Assembly (NCBI GenBank): GCA_015660965.1 | Contig: JACTVG010000011.1 | Span: 1 to 51,084, forward strand | Direction: 5' to 3' | DNA: 51,084 bases | Source: Methanoregulaceae archaeon | Lineage (GTDB): Archaea; Halobacteriota; Methanomicrobia; Methanomicrobiales; Methanospirillaceae | Part shown: one piece after another, positions 8,479 through 16,778 of the stretch | How positions within the stretch are numbered: the first letter of the stretch is position 1 | Layout of the letters: each line of letters opens with the position of its first letter | The notes under the pieces: model-generated | What the model was told of the DNA's origin: nothing | The model's database searches: none | Seen by the model: only the letters and a program-made list of their open reading frames with translations | Made by a program: the position numbers and the translations under genes

Positions 8479-8664
8479 GATTTTAGGTTCTTGCATCAAA
8501 AAGAGAAATTACGCGGAGGGCATGCATTTGTGCATCTCCCGGCACATTGACTACTGCCCTTCCGCGCTACGCTACTCATTCGGTATTTGACAGGATTTAC
8601 TTTGATCCGAATGCACTGATAACGATCTTCAATGCAGTCGGAAAAATTTTTAAGACCTGGCTAA
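8479..8664. other. Gap between DUF5320 and DUF134 genes with an inverted repeat
   Basis: It includes an imperfect hairpin at 8515-8539 (GGAG..ATGCA, TTTG loop, TGCAT..CTCC) followed by GC-rich sequence. This could terminate the upstream DUF134 transcript or be a second regulatory site. No coding potential was recognised. Confidence 0.35.
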
Positions 8665-9045
8665 TCAATCCAAGTTTTCATCTACCGGTAGACACTTCGG
8701 GCACAGGCCTTGCATCGCTTTCTTGCAGCCGGTCATCTCAATCTCCTTCCCATTAACGAGTGCATCGGCAATCTTCCGGCGGGCTTCGTGTAGATCTCGC
8801 CATGCTGTCTTGCGTGAAACCCCGAGTTTTTCAGCAGCCTCTTCCTGTTCGAATCCTTCTAGATCGATGAGCCGGATCAGTTCAATCTCTTCGGGCTTGA
8901 GCGAGATGCCTTCGCTTTTGTCATCAGAACAGCAGCAGGGCTTGTAGCACCGTGATTCAGAAGTACCATTGATGATACGACGGAGGCGGGGCCTACCTCG
9001 GCGGTGGCAGATATTAGTAGTATCATCCTGCATTATTGATCCCAT
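8665..9045 (-). CDS. DUF134-family DNA-binding regulator
   Basis: About 126 residues. An RRGRPRLRRI basic start and a cysteine cluster (CYKPCCCSDD, ~residues 33-42) precede the sigma-70 region-4-like helix-turn-helix: EIELIRLIDLEGFEQEEAAE, then KLGVSRKTAWRDLHEARRKI, at about residues 53-92. More cysteines follow near the C-terminus (MTGCKK and LCPKCLP). This is the DUF134 family, presumed transcription factors with a metal- or redox-responsive cysteine set. The start may instead be the ATG at 9033, which has GGGATC upstream. It sits between the two copies of the 23-bp repeat, making it a natural candidate regulator of both units. Target binding is inferred only. Confidence 0.85.
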   Translation of the reverse strand: MGSIMQDDTTNICHRRGRPRLRRIINGTSESRCYKPCCCSDDKSEGISLKPEEIELIRLIDLEGFEQEEAAEKLGVSRKTAWRDLHEARRKIADALVNGKEIEMTGCKKAMQGLCPKCLPVDENLD

Positions 9046-9200
9046 AACATTATCTGATTATTATTCCCACAAACTGCATTAAAGTGATCCAATATTTTGG
9101 GGACCCCCTCTGACACTTTTTAATTCTCTCTAAATTACCATACTGATTTTTCCATTAAAGCACCGAATAACAGGATTAAGAAACTGATCACTAATTGTCC

Positions 9201-9470
9201 TTAAAACCGTTTCGTGACCAGGTATCGGTATACTCTTGTTTTTCCTGTACCATATGTAGTGTGGGTACGGTCGATTTTTTTTATGATATATGGACAATAG
9301 TTGAACTTTCCACGTTCCAATCGCCGAAAAAACCCTGAAATAGTTGCACACTGATATCGCGTGAGATGAAACCGATCCCGAATCTCCCGAACTGTAATCC
9401 ATCGTTCAGTCTCTTTTGATTCCTGCATCAACTGTTCCAGCAAATGAGGAATGGTGAGATGATTGATCAT
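9201..9470 (-). CDS. Small winged-helix-like protein, 89 residues
   Basis: Not a named family I can confirm. Residues ~23-55 look like a helix-turn-helix (RWITVREIRDRFHLTRYQCA...GFFRRLERG), followed by a basic beta-wing-like segment (FNYCPYIIKKIDRTH, TTYGTGKTRVYRYLV). The protein is basic, consistent with DNA binding. No ribosome binding site is evident. It lies 54 bases downstream of the cysteine-rich peptide gene on the same strand and could be its partner or autoregulator. Confidence 0.6.
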   Translation of the reverse strand: MINHLTIPHLLEQLMQESKETERWITVREIRDRFHLTRYQCATISGFFRRLERGKFNYCPYIIKKIDRTHTTYGTGKTRVYRYLVTKRF

Positions 9471-9524
9471 GGTACAAACACGTTATTCAGAAATTCGCTA
9501 TCAAATACATGTACGTAACTTCAA

Positions 9525-9725
9525 TCACCGACATAACTTTTCGTTTTCACAGCAGGAGACATCTTCATCTGACAATAGGCATATGCAGGGTTTGTGTGTG
9601 CCGGCGGATTTTTCTGTCTGGTGCTGTGAATGGTTATCACACCCACATGTTTGTGTGATATTGCAGTCACACGAATTCTGTGTTTTTGAGCTCTTGTTTG
9701 ATGCATTTATGTTAGCTTTTTGCAT
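9525..9725 (-). CDS. Cysteine-rich small peptide, 66 residues
   Basis: A short protein with ten cysteines arranged mostly as CXC or CC: SCDCNITQTCGCD, PCIC, SCCENEKLC. The N-terminus (MQKANINASNKSSKTQN) is polar, and there is no signal peptide or membrane segment. A GGTGATTCA ribosome binding site precedes the ATG. The gene has the exact 23-bp promoter repeat 30 bases upstream of its start, the same position as in the DUF5320-atwA unit, which is the strongest argument that it is real. The CXC/CC pattern suggests metal binding (metallothionein-like) or a modified peptide. The small winged-helix gene follows. Function is unknown. Confidence 0.55.
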   Translation of the reverse strand: MQKANINASNKSSKTQNSCDCNITQTCGCDNHSQHQTEKSAGTHKPCICLLSDEDVSCCENEKLCR

Positions 9726-9754
9726 TGAATCACCAATTGCATGTTTAAAGCACT

Positions 9755-9777
9755 ATAATTACACATATGCGCATAAA
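9755..9777 (-). promoter_or_regulatory. Operator-like 23-bp repeat, copy 2 (upstream of the Cys-rich peptide)
   Basis: Identical over 23 bases to 8456-8478, with the TATGCGCATA palindrome at 9766-9775. It is 30 bases upstream of the ATG at 9725. Flanking sequence differs between the copies, so the shared block is bounded and not part of a longer duplication. Confidence 0.65.
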
Positions 9778-10166
9778 TCATTTAAACTATAACACTCTGA
9801 CATCGCGGTCACTAAGCTATCTACATTAGTAAACGTGTGCAAAGAGAGAATTTCTCTAGAATTATAACTCAAATTAGCCACGAAAATAAAGATCTTGAAC
9901 CTTTATCCAATTTTCCAAAATATGGACTTCTTAAAGACAGATCTTAGTCATGTTACTATCTTGTTTGGATCAAATACCACGCAATGTTAATTACAAGACT
10001 AATGATACCAATAATCCATGAATTGAAGTTTAATTTATCTCGCGATAACCCGAAAGATAGCATACGAGACGCTAGCTTAGATTAAAATTTAATTTCTCTA
10101 TTTTCTCAAAACTAACTACTGTAGCAAACCTTATTTTTCTGGATGTATAGCTCTCTTTGATAATTT
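9778..10166. other. AT-rich intergenic region
   Basis: About 390 bases with stop codons in all frames. I see no tRNA, hairpin-plus-T-run terminator or ribosome binding site other than the elements of its neighbours. It separates the divergent Cys-rich peptide gene from the 53-residue gene. Confidence 0.5.
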
Positions 10167-10328
10167 ATGGAAAAAAAAGATCTGAGTGAGTTCATCAAAA
10201 ATATTGACACGAAAGTGCTCAAGGATGAGGCAAAGAAACTTGGGCTGAAGCTGGGTCGCTGTCCAACAAAGATGAGCATTGCAAAGATGCTTCCTGAAGA
10301 TAACCTGAAAAAGCTTGCAAAAAAGTAA
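10167..10328 (+). CDS. Small basic protein, 53 residues
   Basis: Begins [20 protein letters not shown], continues with [20 protein letters not shown] and ends with the segment [13 protein letters not shown]. It is lysine-rich and predicted all-helical. The pattern of a leucine helix, a turn at GRCPTKMS and a second helix resembles SAP/Rho-N-like nucleic-acid-binding folds, but that is only a resemblance. Base composition is higher in G+C than the flanking AT-rich DNA, and codon use is gene-like (AAG, CTG, CTT), which supports a real gene. It converges on mcrA from the other side. No strong ribosome binding site is visible. Confidence 0.7.
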   Translation: MEKKDLSEFIKNIDTKVLKDEAKKLGLKLGRCPTKMSIAKMLPEDNLKKLAKK

Positions 10329-10606
10329 CAGTTTACTTCTCTAATAAGTAGAGGATCATCATTACTTTAGGAACTAATATCAAATCGTGATTGAACATTA
10401 CATGCGTTTTTCATCCTAGACTTTGATACACTCAAGAACGATATATACTGCTTTTTTTCATGTGTATTTCATAAAACTGTGAACAATCGTTTGGACATTA
10501 CCCTCCGGATCAAACGCTATTTTGTTATTTCATATTTTGAGAATCAATTAAAAAAGACTGTAATATCTTCTCAAAACCTCTTAATTTGCCGAAATCTGAA
10601 TTTACT
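10329..10606. other. Gap between the 53-residue gene and mcrA
   Basis: AT-rich, with no open frame of note. It lies between two convergent genes and so probably holds their terminators. Nothing else was recognised. Confidence 0.5.
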
Positions 10607-10615
10607 AAAAAAAAA
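10607..10615 (-). terminator. Oligo-T terminator of the mcr operon
   Basis: On the minus strand nine consecutive T follow the mcrA stop codon by 12 bases. Oligo-T runs without a hairpin are the usual archaeal transcription terminators. A similar block with eight T occurs in the partial copy at 3223-3230. Confidence 0.55.
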
Positions 10616-10627
10616 GTTGAGTTGATA

Positions 10628-12316
10628 TTATCTTGCCGGAATAATTAGAGAGCGTTCTCCCGAGGGCATGAACTCGCGGATAGCACCCTTTGCGAACTCG
10701 CGGCGTATTTCTGAGAAGTCGAACGTGAGCGATGGGTCGGCGAATGTGACCTTGATCAACGGGGACAGCGCCCATGCATCGTGACGTGCAATGTGTGCAG
10801 CGCCTGCGATACCGGCATATCCTCCCTGGTGACCGACATTCATCGCGTAGTTCGGGTAGTTCGGGCCACGGAGTTCTCCGAGCAATCCCTCATCTGAACG
10901 GTAAGACAACGTGTTTGCGGAACCACACTGATCCTGCAGATCGTAGCCGTAGAATCCGAGACGTGACCAGCCTTCCTTGTGCAGGAGCATCGACATGTAC
11001 CAAGCATTCAATCCAGCGTTGGAGTTAGCAGTTGCTAGTGCAGCTGTGACACCCGATGCGGCGGCAAGAACCGTCGCACGCTGGGATCCTCCAAAGTGGT
11101 CTTCGAGGGTGGTTGGGAACTGTTCGTATTGCTCCATACCATAGAGCGTAACCTCGGTTGCGATGTCGTTGCAGACGTCTTGGGTTGCCTTTGTCTGTGC
11201 AAGTCCCTTGTATTTTTGTTTGACGTAGTCAACACCATACGAGGTGAAGTCATCAAGGATGTTGTCAGTGTAGGCGGCGGTTGCATACTGAGTGAACCCG
11301 ACACCACCGGACATGTAAGAGCCGAGCCAAATCTGGTCGAACAGCATACATCCAGCGGCAACGATTTCAAGGGATGACCTTACCGGGTCGTTCGGGTACT
11401 TGCGGTCTGATTGAACCATATCGGCGAAGTGTCCGAACTTGATACCACCGGGTTCGTTGGGTCCACGGGCACGGCGAGCTGGTAAAATAGTTGCCATCTC
11501 AACCATACCGGCGTGCTTAGCTGTGAATGCTAGATCGGCGACTGCTGCTTCACCAGCACACATGTGGTAAGCACCGATGAATGACATACCAATCTGCATC
11601 GCAGACCATCTTGAGGTAGTACCACCATCACAGGTACGACTAACGATGGTCGGGATGTGGATTGCTTGGTACATCGATTTGCCGAGTGCAGCCTTGAGCG
11701 ACTCTGCACTCTTCTTCGGGAAGAGCTTGTCGAGATTGAGTACGAATTGGGGTTCAAGATCGTCTGCCATCTCGTCGTCGCCAGTGAAGACCTTAACATA
11801 ACAGTCATCACATAGCGCCGGGTGGGTCTCGACCATGTGCTCCTGAACGACTGCCGCACCGGGCATTGCGTGGTTGAGCACGTGGAGATACTCGTTGATG
11901 GTTTCCGGGGTGACCTCCTTGCCTAGACGCTTCTGGAGAGTCTGGTGTGCGAGGTCAAGTCCGACAATAATGGTCCTGCGGATATCGTCCCACATCTGCT
12001 GCATCGCAGCATTGTTGACGAAGTGTAGATCGTCACCCTCAGCAAAGACGCCAGTTGTGCTGACCTCATAGGGAGTCAGCTTGCGCTGTCCGAGCGGGAT
12101 ACCGCCAATGTGACAGCGAACGGGGTCGTATGCCGAGATACCGCGCTCCATGGCAACTGTTTGTCCCTCTTTTACAAATTCCATCTTACGTGGGGACTGC
12201 TTAAGACCCAAACGGAGATACGTTGTTCTCTGGGACTCTGGATCCTCTTGGAACTTATCCCTCATTGCCTTAAGGAACAGTTTCTGGGTTCTTTCAATTT
12301 TTGCTTTTGCTGCCAT
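10628..12316 (-). CDS. mcrA: Methyl-coenzyme M reductase alpha subunit
   Basis: 562 residues, the full-length catalytic subunit that forms methane from methyl-CoM and CoB at nickel cofactor F430. Matching motifs to the Methanothermobacter enzyme from memory, Gln158 (AAVVQEH) would be the axial nickel ligand and Tyr344 (FTQYATAAY) an active-site tyrosine. The sites of modification are present: His268 (AKHAG), Arg282 ([13 protein letters not shown]), Gln412 (GGSQRA), Gly457 for thioglycine (GFYGYDL) and Cys464 (QDQCG). Whether each is modified cannot be seen. It is the last gene of mcrBDCGA, six bases after mcrG, and ends before an oligo-T terminator. High G+C codon use compared with flanking DNA suits a highly expressed gene. 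Confidence 0.98.
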   Translation of the reverse strand: MAAKAKIERTQKLFLKAMRDKFQEDPESQRTTYLRLGLKQSPRKMEFVKEGQTVAMERGISAYDPVRCHIGGIPLGQRKLTPYEVSTTGVFAEGDDLHFVNNAAMQQMWDDIRRTIIVGLDLAHQTLQKRLGKEVTPETINEYLHVLNHAMPGAAVVQEHMVETHPALCDDCYVKVFTGDDEMADDLEPQFVLNLDKLFPKKSAESLKAALGKSMYQAIHIPTIVSRTCDGGTTSRWSAMQIGMSFIGAYHMCAGEAAVADLAFTAKHAGMVEMATILPARRARGPNEPGGIKFGHFADMVQSDRKYPNDPVRSSLEIVAAGCMLFDQIWLGSYMSGGVGFTQYATAAYTDNILDDFTSYGVDYVKQKYKGLAQTKATQDVCNDIATEVTLYGMEQYEQFPTTLEDHFGGSQRATVLAAASGVTAALATANSNAGLNAWYMSMLLHKEGWSRLGFYGYDLQDQCGSANTLSYRSDEGLLGELRGPNYPNYAMNVGHQGGYAGIAGAAHIARHDAWALSPLIKVTFADPSLTFDFSEIRREFAKGAIREFMPSGERSLIIPAR

Positions 12317-12322
12317 GTGTCT

Positions 12323-13087
12323 TCACTCCTGTGGCAAGTAGCCATATTTGACTCTCAGCGAGTGGATGCGCTGGATGTAGTCGACTAATTCTTGGTCGTC
12401 GCGGGTTCCGACACCAACGAGCGAGTGGTAGATTGTTGAGTGGGCCTTGAGCCACTTGTCGTCCATTGGTTTGCCCATTTTGATTTGGGCGTCAAGAGGT
12501 TCGCTGATCTGGTTCTTGACGTTCATCACGATGCCAGTCTTCTTGTCAAGGACACGGCGCTGCATCATATCAAACATCATACCATCTTCGTCAAGACGGA
12601 GAGAGTGTCCGTGCACAGTTGAGCCACGGATACCGGTGCGGGCTGCATCAAAGAGCTCTGAGTTGACAAGCTCCTTTGCGTATTTTTCGAGATCTCGCTC
12701 ACGGCATTCGATAATCTGACGTCCTGACAGTGTACCTGGGTCCATACCACGGTATCGGTAGCTTTCGAGATAGCTCCTAATATAGGGGTGGCATGGGGCG
12801 TTATACATTGAATCAGTAAACTGAATGTAACGAATACGGTCCCCTGCCTTTGCACCATCTGTTGGTGTAACCAGCTTACGGATTGGGCAATTTGGTTCCT
12901 GCTGCTCTGAGAGCGGCGGGTGCGAACTCGGGTATGCTTGCCCTGGCGCACGGTGGCCCATAAGTAAGACAATATCCTTGTCACTTATGTCCCGGATCTT
13001 TTCCAGTTTATGGTTGGGGTCCAATTGCTTTCGCCTGTTGTCGGCGATATGAGTTGAGCCCGGGAAATATTGTGGTTTATATGCCAT
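12323..13087 (-). CDS. mcrG: Methyl-coenzyme M reductase gamma subunit
   Basis: 254 residues, usual length. It starts MAYKPQYFPGSTHIADNRRK, contains LLMGHRAPGQAYPSSHPPL near residue 42 and the LSGRQIIECRERDLEKYA segment around residue 120, all typical of McrG. With McrA and McrB it makes the (alpha-beta-gamma)2 enzyme and contributes to binding F430 and the CoM sulfonate. It lies between mcrC (seven-base gap) and mcrA. A GGAGTGATAAAAGA ribosome binding site precedes the ATG. Confidence 0.97.
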   Translation of the reverse strand: MAYKPQYFPGSTHIADNRRKQLDPNHKLEKIRDISDKDIVLLMGHRAPGQAYPSSHPPLSEQQEPNCPIRKLVTPTDGAKAGDRIRYIQFTDSMYNAPCHPYIRSYLESYRYRGMDPGTLSGRQIIECRERDLEKYAKELVNSELFDAARTGIRGSTVHGHSLRLDEDGMMFDMMQRRVLDKKTGIVMNVKNQISEPLDAQIKMGKPMDDKWLKAHSTIYHSLVGVGTRDDQELVDYIQRIHSLRVKYGYLPQE

Positions 13088-13094
13088 TCTTTTA

Positions 13095-13730
13095 TCACTC
13101 CATTTTTTCCTGTTTTTTCATGAGTTTCATAACGGCCGAAATGATTTCAACCATTTTTTCGCGTGTGGGTGTCTGCCCTCGTGTAACACCGCTTATGATC
13201 GCCATAACCATTCCTTTGGTTTTGATACGATCGGCGGGCGGCATGACAACCGATGTCTTGACACCTTCCTTTGCAAAATCCTCATAATCGACTGGTGCTT
13301 GAGAGACAACAACTGCCTTTACATCACATGCGGTAAGGATGAACCTCACCTTGTGCACCACGTGAGAACGAACGTTCCCATGATGGAGAATGGCGATCTT
13401 GTGTCGCTCTATTTGCACGATCTCCTTGTCGGTAAGTCCAAATGATGCACCGCTAAGAGCACCGCTAATACCTTTTGCATCTGGCGGGACGCCGTTTCCC
13501 GCATTTAGCACTAGTGTACTGATGCTATACTCGACACCCTGCTGTCGAAGACCTGATGTGATATCGCACACGGGTTTTGTGACGTGGCGACGACCTGGGG
13601 ACATTCCGACTACAATGACATCGGAATAACGGCATTCGGAGATGGTGCCTCTATTTGCGAGACCTCCACCCTTCCCCATGCCCATCGCTTCACGGCAATC
13701 GACAACTTGGGTGACACGTCCTATCGGCAT
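13095..13730 (-). CDS. mcrC: Methyl-coenzyme M reductase operon protein C
   Basis: 211 residues. It starts MPIGRVTQVVDCREAMGMGK; the GKGGGLANRGTISEC and VVGMSPGRRHVTKPVCDITSG motifs are characteristic of McrC. McrC is not part of the mature MCR but has been found in the activation complex with component A2/A3, so it functionally links to atwA in this window. It sits between mcrD (two-base gap) and mcrG. The C-terminus is basic. Confidence 0.95.
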   Translation of the reverse strand: MPIGRVTQVVDCREAMGMGKGGGLANRGTISECRYSDVIVVGMSPGRRHVTKPVCDITSGLRQQGVEYSISTLVLNAGNGVPPDAKGISGALSGASFGLTDKEIVQIERHKIAILHHGNVRSHVVHKVRFILTACDVKAVVVSQAPVDYEDFAKEGVKTSVVMPPADRIKTKGMVMAIISGVTRGQTPTREKMVEIISAVMKLMKKQEKME

Positions 13731-13732
13731 AT

Positions 13733-14203
13733 CTATTTGGTTCCTTGTATGATTATAGGGCCTGATTTACTACTAGGATCGGTGAGACCTAGTATGCGTT
13801 TATCCGCATCAGGACCGTATTTTGCATAGTCAACAATACTTGGTTCAGTTTTCATGAACCTGCCCTCTTGGAGCCGGTATGAAAAGTTAGTGAACACTTC
13901 ATCGCACGCGGCCTTCAAGGCAGGAATGGATTCGCGGTTTTCCAATTCGAGAAGGATTGTTCCGACATGAACTTCGAGCTGAATATCCTGATTTCCGGCT
14001 TTGATTATTCGCCTCATCTCATGAATATTCGGCTGACCCTTTGCCGGTCCGGATGGAACAACTGCGGGAAGGCGGGGTCCATTGAGGATCATCCGCCTGA
14101 CTCCCTTAATACTGAATATTTTATTCAGCAGTCGTTCTAACGTTTCTGGAAATAGCAACCGCTCCGTTGCAATCCTGACCTGAGGGAACGTGGTATCTGT
14201 CAT
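13733..14203 (-). CDS. mcrD: Methyl-coenzyme M reductase operon protein D
   Basis: 156 residues, usual length for McrD. Conserved features include PQVRIATERLLFPETLERLL at the N-terminus, the GPRLPAVVPSGPAKGQPN stretch near residue 42 and an EVHVGTILLELE strand near residue 77. McrD is a small protein encoded within mcr operons and proposed to assist MCR assembly or cofactor delivery; it is not in the mature enzyme. Located between mcrB (17-base gap) and mcrC. Confidence 0.95.
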   Translation of the reverse strand: MTDTTFPQVRIATERLLFPETLERLLNKIFSIKGVRRMILNGPRLPAVVPSGPAKGQPNIHEMRRIIKAGNQDIQLEVHVGTILLELENRESIPALKAACDEVFTNFSYRLQEGRFMKTEPSIVDYAKYGPDADKRILGLTDPSSKSGPIIIQGTK

Positions 14204-14220
14204 TTCGTATCCGGTGGGGT

Positions 14221-15534
14221 TTATACTCCCTTTGCAATCGCCTGAATCGGCCTCTTGAACTCGTCAAGTGCGCCGAATGTGTCCTGGTAGGCCTTTGAGG
14301 TCGCCTCGGGACCAAACATCTGTGTGCCTGCGTCAAGCGCACAGGCTGCGACGACACATGGGATACCGACACCGGCTGCGTGCCTTGTCACGATGTGGTT
14401 ACCGCTGAATCCTCCTGGTCCACCGCCACCGTAGATCGAGTGGCTGAAGAACGAGAACCCGACCGCAACACCCATCACACGACCGTAGTCACAGCCTGGG
14501 AGACCTGTCTCGTGTTCGAGCAAGTCGTTGAAGTACAGCAGCGTCGAAGAGACTGCCTGTGCACCACGAAGTGCACCACAGTTCACCATCGTCGCGGCAA
14601 GTGTACCTGCTGCGGCATAGGCGCTCCAGAGCATCGGGTCCTTGGTGTCGTAGAAGATAAAGCCGCTCTTACCCTTCTTGCCGGGCTTGATGACCTTGTC
14701 CTCAATTGCTTTCTCAACGAGGCTCTGGACAACAGTACCGATGGTACCGGTCTTTCCGTTCTCCTTTACAAGACTGTACAGGAGGTTGTTCGCGTTCAGA
14801 CCCTGGTATGCATAGAGCAGGAGCTGTGCACGCTCGAACGGACCGACTGCCATACCCATCTCAAACTCTCCTGCCTGTTCAAAGGTTGATGAGAGTGCAG
14901 ACGCCTGGATAGCGTTGCGGTGGGTCATCATGGCAACGTGGTTTGCCTGGATGTTACGCAGTGCGTAGCCCAAACCTTCACTGTTCTGCGGGATGGTCAG
15001 AACTGAGATAACGTTTCCACCCTGCATGTCCATGGTATGCGGATAGGAACCCCAAACTGCTGCCTTCGCCAAGGGAGCATCGAACATTCCAATCTTGTAT
15101 TGGTCGATGATGGCCTGAGTTGCTGCAGCTGCGGCTACTGTCGATGATACATCGTAAGTTGCTGCTGCTGCAAGACGAGACGATGGAACCTCGACAAGAA
15201 CCATCTTGCCGCCACCGACTTTGGTGAGCTTGGTGTCATCGCCATCGGAGACCGAGACCATCTCCTTGACTGCTTTGTTAAGTGCGTCACAGTCCGCCAC
15301 ACAGCTTACCTTGAGGGACCGTCCGAGAACTTGATTGCCCTTGCCGCCAACCTTTCCGGTCTTTAATGCATCATCGATGCCGGCCCAGTTAACAGCGACC
15401 GTCCTCTTGGTCAGATCAAGAATCCTCTGAACACCCTTGTTTACACATGGGCTGACCTTGTCGAGAGTAACATTGCTCTTTAAGAGCTTACCCTCATCGT
15501 CATAGAGGTCAATTGTTTCTTTGTATTTTGCCAT
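14221..15534 (-). CDS. mcrB: Methyl-coenzyme M reductase beta subunit
   Basis: 437 residues from MAKYKETIDLYDDEGKLL. The ATG at 15534 was chosen because it matches the family N-terminus and has TTTGGAGGAT nine to ten bases upstream; an ATG at 15549 lies inside that ribosome binding site. Conserved blocks include the SFFSHSIYGGGGPGGFSGNH motif near residue 360, which lines the CoB channel of MCR, and a HAAGVGIPCVVAACALDAG segment. It is the first gene of mcrBDCGA. The upstream 434-bp gap carries the promoter. G+C-rich codon use indicates high expression. Confidence 0.97.
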   Translation of the reverse strand: MAKYKETIDLYDDEGKLLKSNVTLDKVSPCVNKGVQRILDLTKRTVAVNWAGIDDALKTGKVGGKGNQVLGRSLKVSCVADCDALNKAVKEMVSVSDGDDTKLTKVGGGKMVLVEVPSSRLAAAATYDVSSTVAAAAATQAIIDQYKIGMFDAPLAKAAVWGSYPHTMDMQGGNVISVLTIPQNSEGLGYALRNIQANHVAMMTHRNAIQASALSSTFEQAGEFEMGMAVGPFERAQLLLYAYQGLNANNLLYSLVKENGKTGTIGTVVQSLVEKAIEDKVIKPGKKGKSGFIFYDTKDPMLWSAYAAAGTLAATMVNCGALRGAQAVSSTLLYFNDLLEHETGLPGCDYGRVMGVAVGFSFFSHSIYGGGGPGGFSGNHIVTRHAAGVGIPCVVAACALDAGTQMFGPEATSKAYQDTFGALDEFKRPIQAIAKGV

Positions 15535-15968
15535 TAAAAAATCCTCCAAATTAAATTTTACTTTGATACGATACAGTCACTGAACGATAGAGTGTCCTAA
15601 CGGTGTTTAGTAATGAATGAAAGTCACTATTGCACGTCCCCTAAGATGGGACAAACAGTAATTCCGTACTTCCCCATATAAGCATTGCTATTTTTATCGG
15701 ATTTTCTCTTCTATAAAAAACAAAAAATAATACGAGAATATGGCACAATGTTCAAATATTGCATATACTTTTCATTTCATTTTTTTACTCAGTGTGAATA
15801 TTTAAAAAAAACGTATCACGTGATGATATAACTGTTATAAATATTTTCGAATTTTCCCTGCGCTTTTTGATCTAATTTTGATATAATGTAAAGATATGGC
15901 GACGGGTTTTCAATAAAAAATTGTTGTGATATTGTTGCAGTGCATTTTATTTTAAAAAAATATTGATA
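15535..15968. other. Intergenic region upstream of mcrB (long leader)
   Basis: Gene-free, AT-rich. It contains two TATA-like boxes on the minus strand (15713-15722, TTTTTTATAG, and 15835-15842), the palindrome ATCACGTGAT at 15815-15824, and the end of the fwd operon on the far side. If the distal promoter is used, the mcr mRNA would have a leader of ~275 bases. No RNA gene is recognised. Confidence 0.5.
15835..15849 (-). promoter_or_regulatory. Candidate BRE/TATA promoter of mcrBDCGA
   Basis: On the minus strand the sequence reads CGAAAATATTTATAA: a BRE-like CGAAAA followed by TATTTATAA. Transcription would start about 25 bases further on, near 15810. The palindrome ATCACGTGAT (15815-15824) would lie between TATA box and start site, a good place for a repressor. 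Confidence 0.4.
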
Positions 15969-16769
15969 TTAGACTTTTTTGTACAAATTTCCGTAGACAA
16001 TCTGTCCCTTTCTCTTCTTCTTGCGTTCACCAGTGTCGCCAATAAAGTGTGCAAATTTCGATTTTGCACCATCCACTTCAAGTTCAACAGTTCCTATAGG
16101 CTTGTAACCTGGCATCATGACATCGATAGTACCATAGACAATAATGGTGCCATCCACAAGTTGTCCGCCTAGTTTGCTCTTTGCATTACCCTTGATGATG
16201 ACCTTTCCACCTTCAGCATGAGTCATAACATGGACATCTACATTCCCATTGATGGTAATTTCTCCACCAAGCATGTACATGCCAACATCGCTTCCTGCAT
16301 TACCCTTGACAAGAATCTTGCCACCTGACATTCCCCGCCAGTCGCCACGGTATGCTGCTCCAAGGTAGTTACCGGCATTGCCTTCAATGACCAATTCACC
16401 GCCCTTCATACCGGTCGCGGCAAATGCTTCAACATTGCCTTTAACAGTGAGTTTCCCTCCCGTCATCCAGGCACCAGCATATAAGTCTGTGCTGCCTTCA
16501 ACACCAATTTCACCAGCACTCATCTTCATGCCGATGTACTTTACTTTTTTCACATCACCTTTCACAACAATCTTGGTGTCAGCAGCCGATGCACCCGCAT
16601 TACCGCTCACATCAAAATATTTTCCTATCGTTGAGGTTGTATTTCCTTCAAAGACATGAAGGTCGGCAATCTGTAACGCGGTCTTTCCTGCAAATTTATC
16701 TGGGCAGATATTGTCTGCTTCAAGATACAGTGCAGGTGGATTTTTCATGGTAATAGTAACGGTTTCCAT
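15969..16769 (-). CDS. fwdC: Formylmethanofuran dehydrogenase subunit C
   Basis: 266 residues. From about residue 70 the protein consists of repeated ~20-residue beta-helix units with GGXXXXXGN patterns (GGKLTVKGN, GGELVIEGN, GGKILVKGN, GGEITINGN, GGKVIIKGN), as in the C-terminal domain of glutamate synthase. This is the FwdC/FmdC signature. In the complex, FwdC is a scaffold next to FwdA and FwdB and helps hold the formate channel and methanofuran site. It is the last gene of the operon, nine bases after fwdA. I cannot tell tungsten (Fwd) from molybdenum (Fmd) type. Confidence 0.95.
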   Translation of the reverse strand: METVTITMKNPPALYLEADNICPDKFAGKTALQIADLHVFEGNTTSTIGKYFDVSGNAGASAADTKIVVKGDVKKVKYIGMKMSAGEIGVEGSTDLYAGAWMTGGKLTVKGNVEAFAATGMKGGELVIEGNAGNYLGAAYRGDWRGMSGGKILVKGNAGSDVGMYMLGGEITINGNVDVHVMTHAEGGKVIIKGNAKSKLGGQLVDGTIIVYGTIDVMMPGYKPIGTVELEVDGAKSKFAHFIGDTGERKKKRKGQIVYGNLYKKV

Positions 16770-16778
16770 GTCTTCACC

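Noticed and set aside
8422-8499. N-terminal extension of the DUF5320 gene
   Set aside because: The upstream in-frame ATG would place the promoter repeat inside the coding region; the ATG at 8421 has a good GGAGTG site and the family start.
8295-9045. Several plus-strand open frames opposite atwA, DUF134 and the mcr genes
   Set aside because: They are antisense shadows of strongly conserved genes and lack ribosome binding sites.
9521-9706. Alternative minus-strand frame (61 codons) within the Cys-rich peptide region
   Set aside because: It overlaps the better-supported 66-residue frame that has the ribosome binding site and correctly placed promoter repeat.
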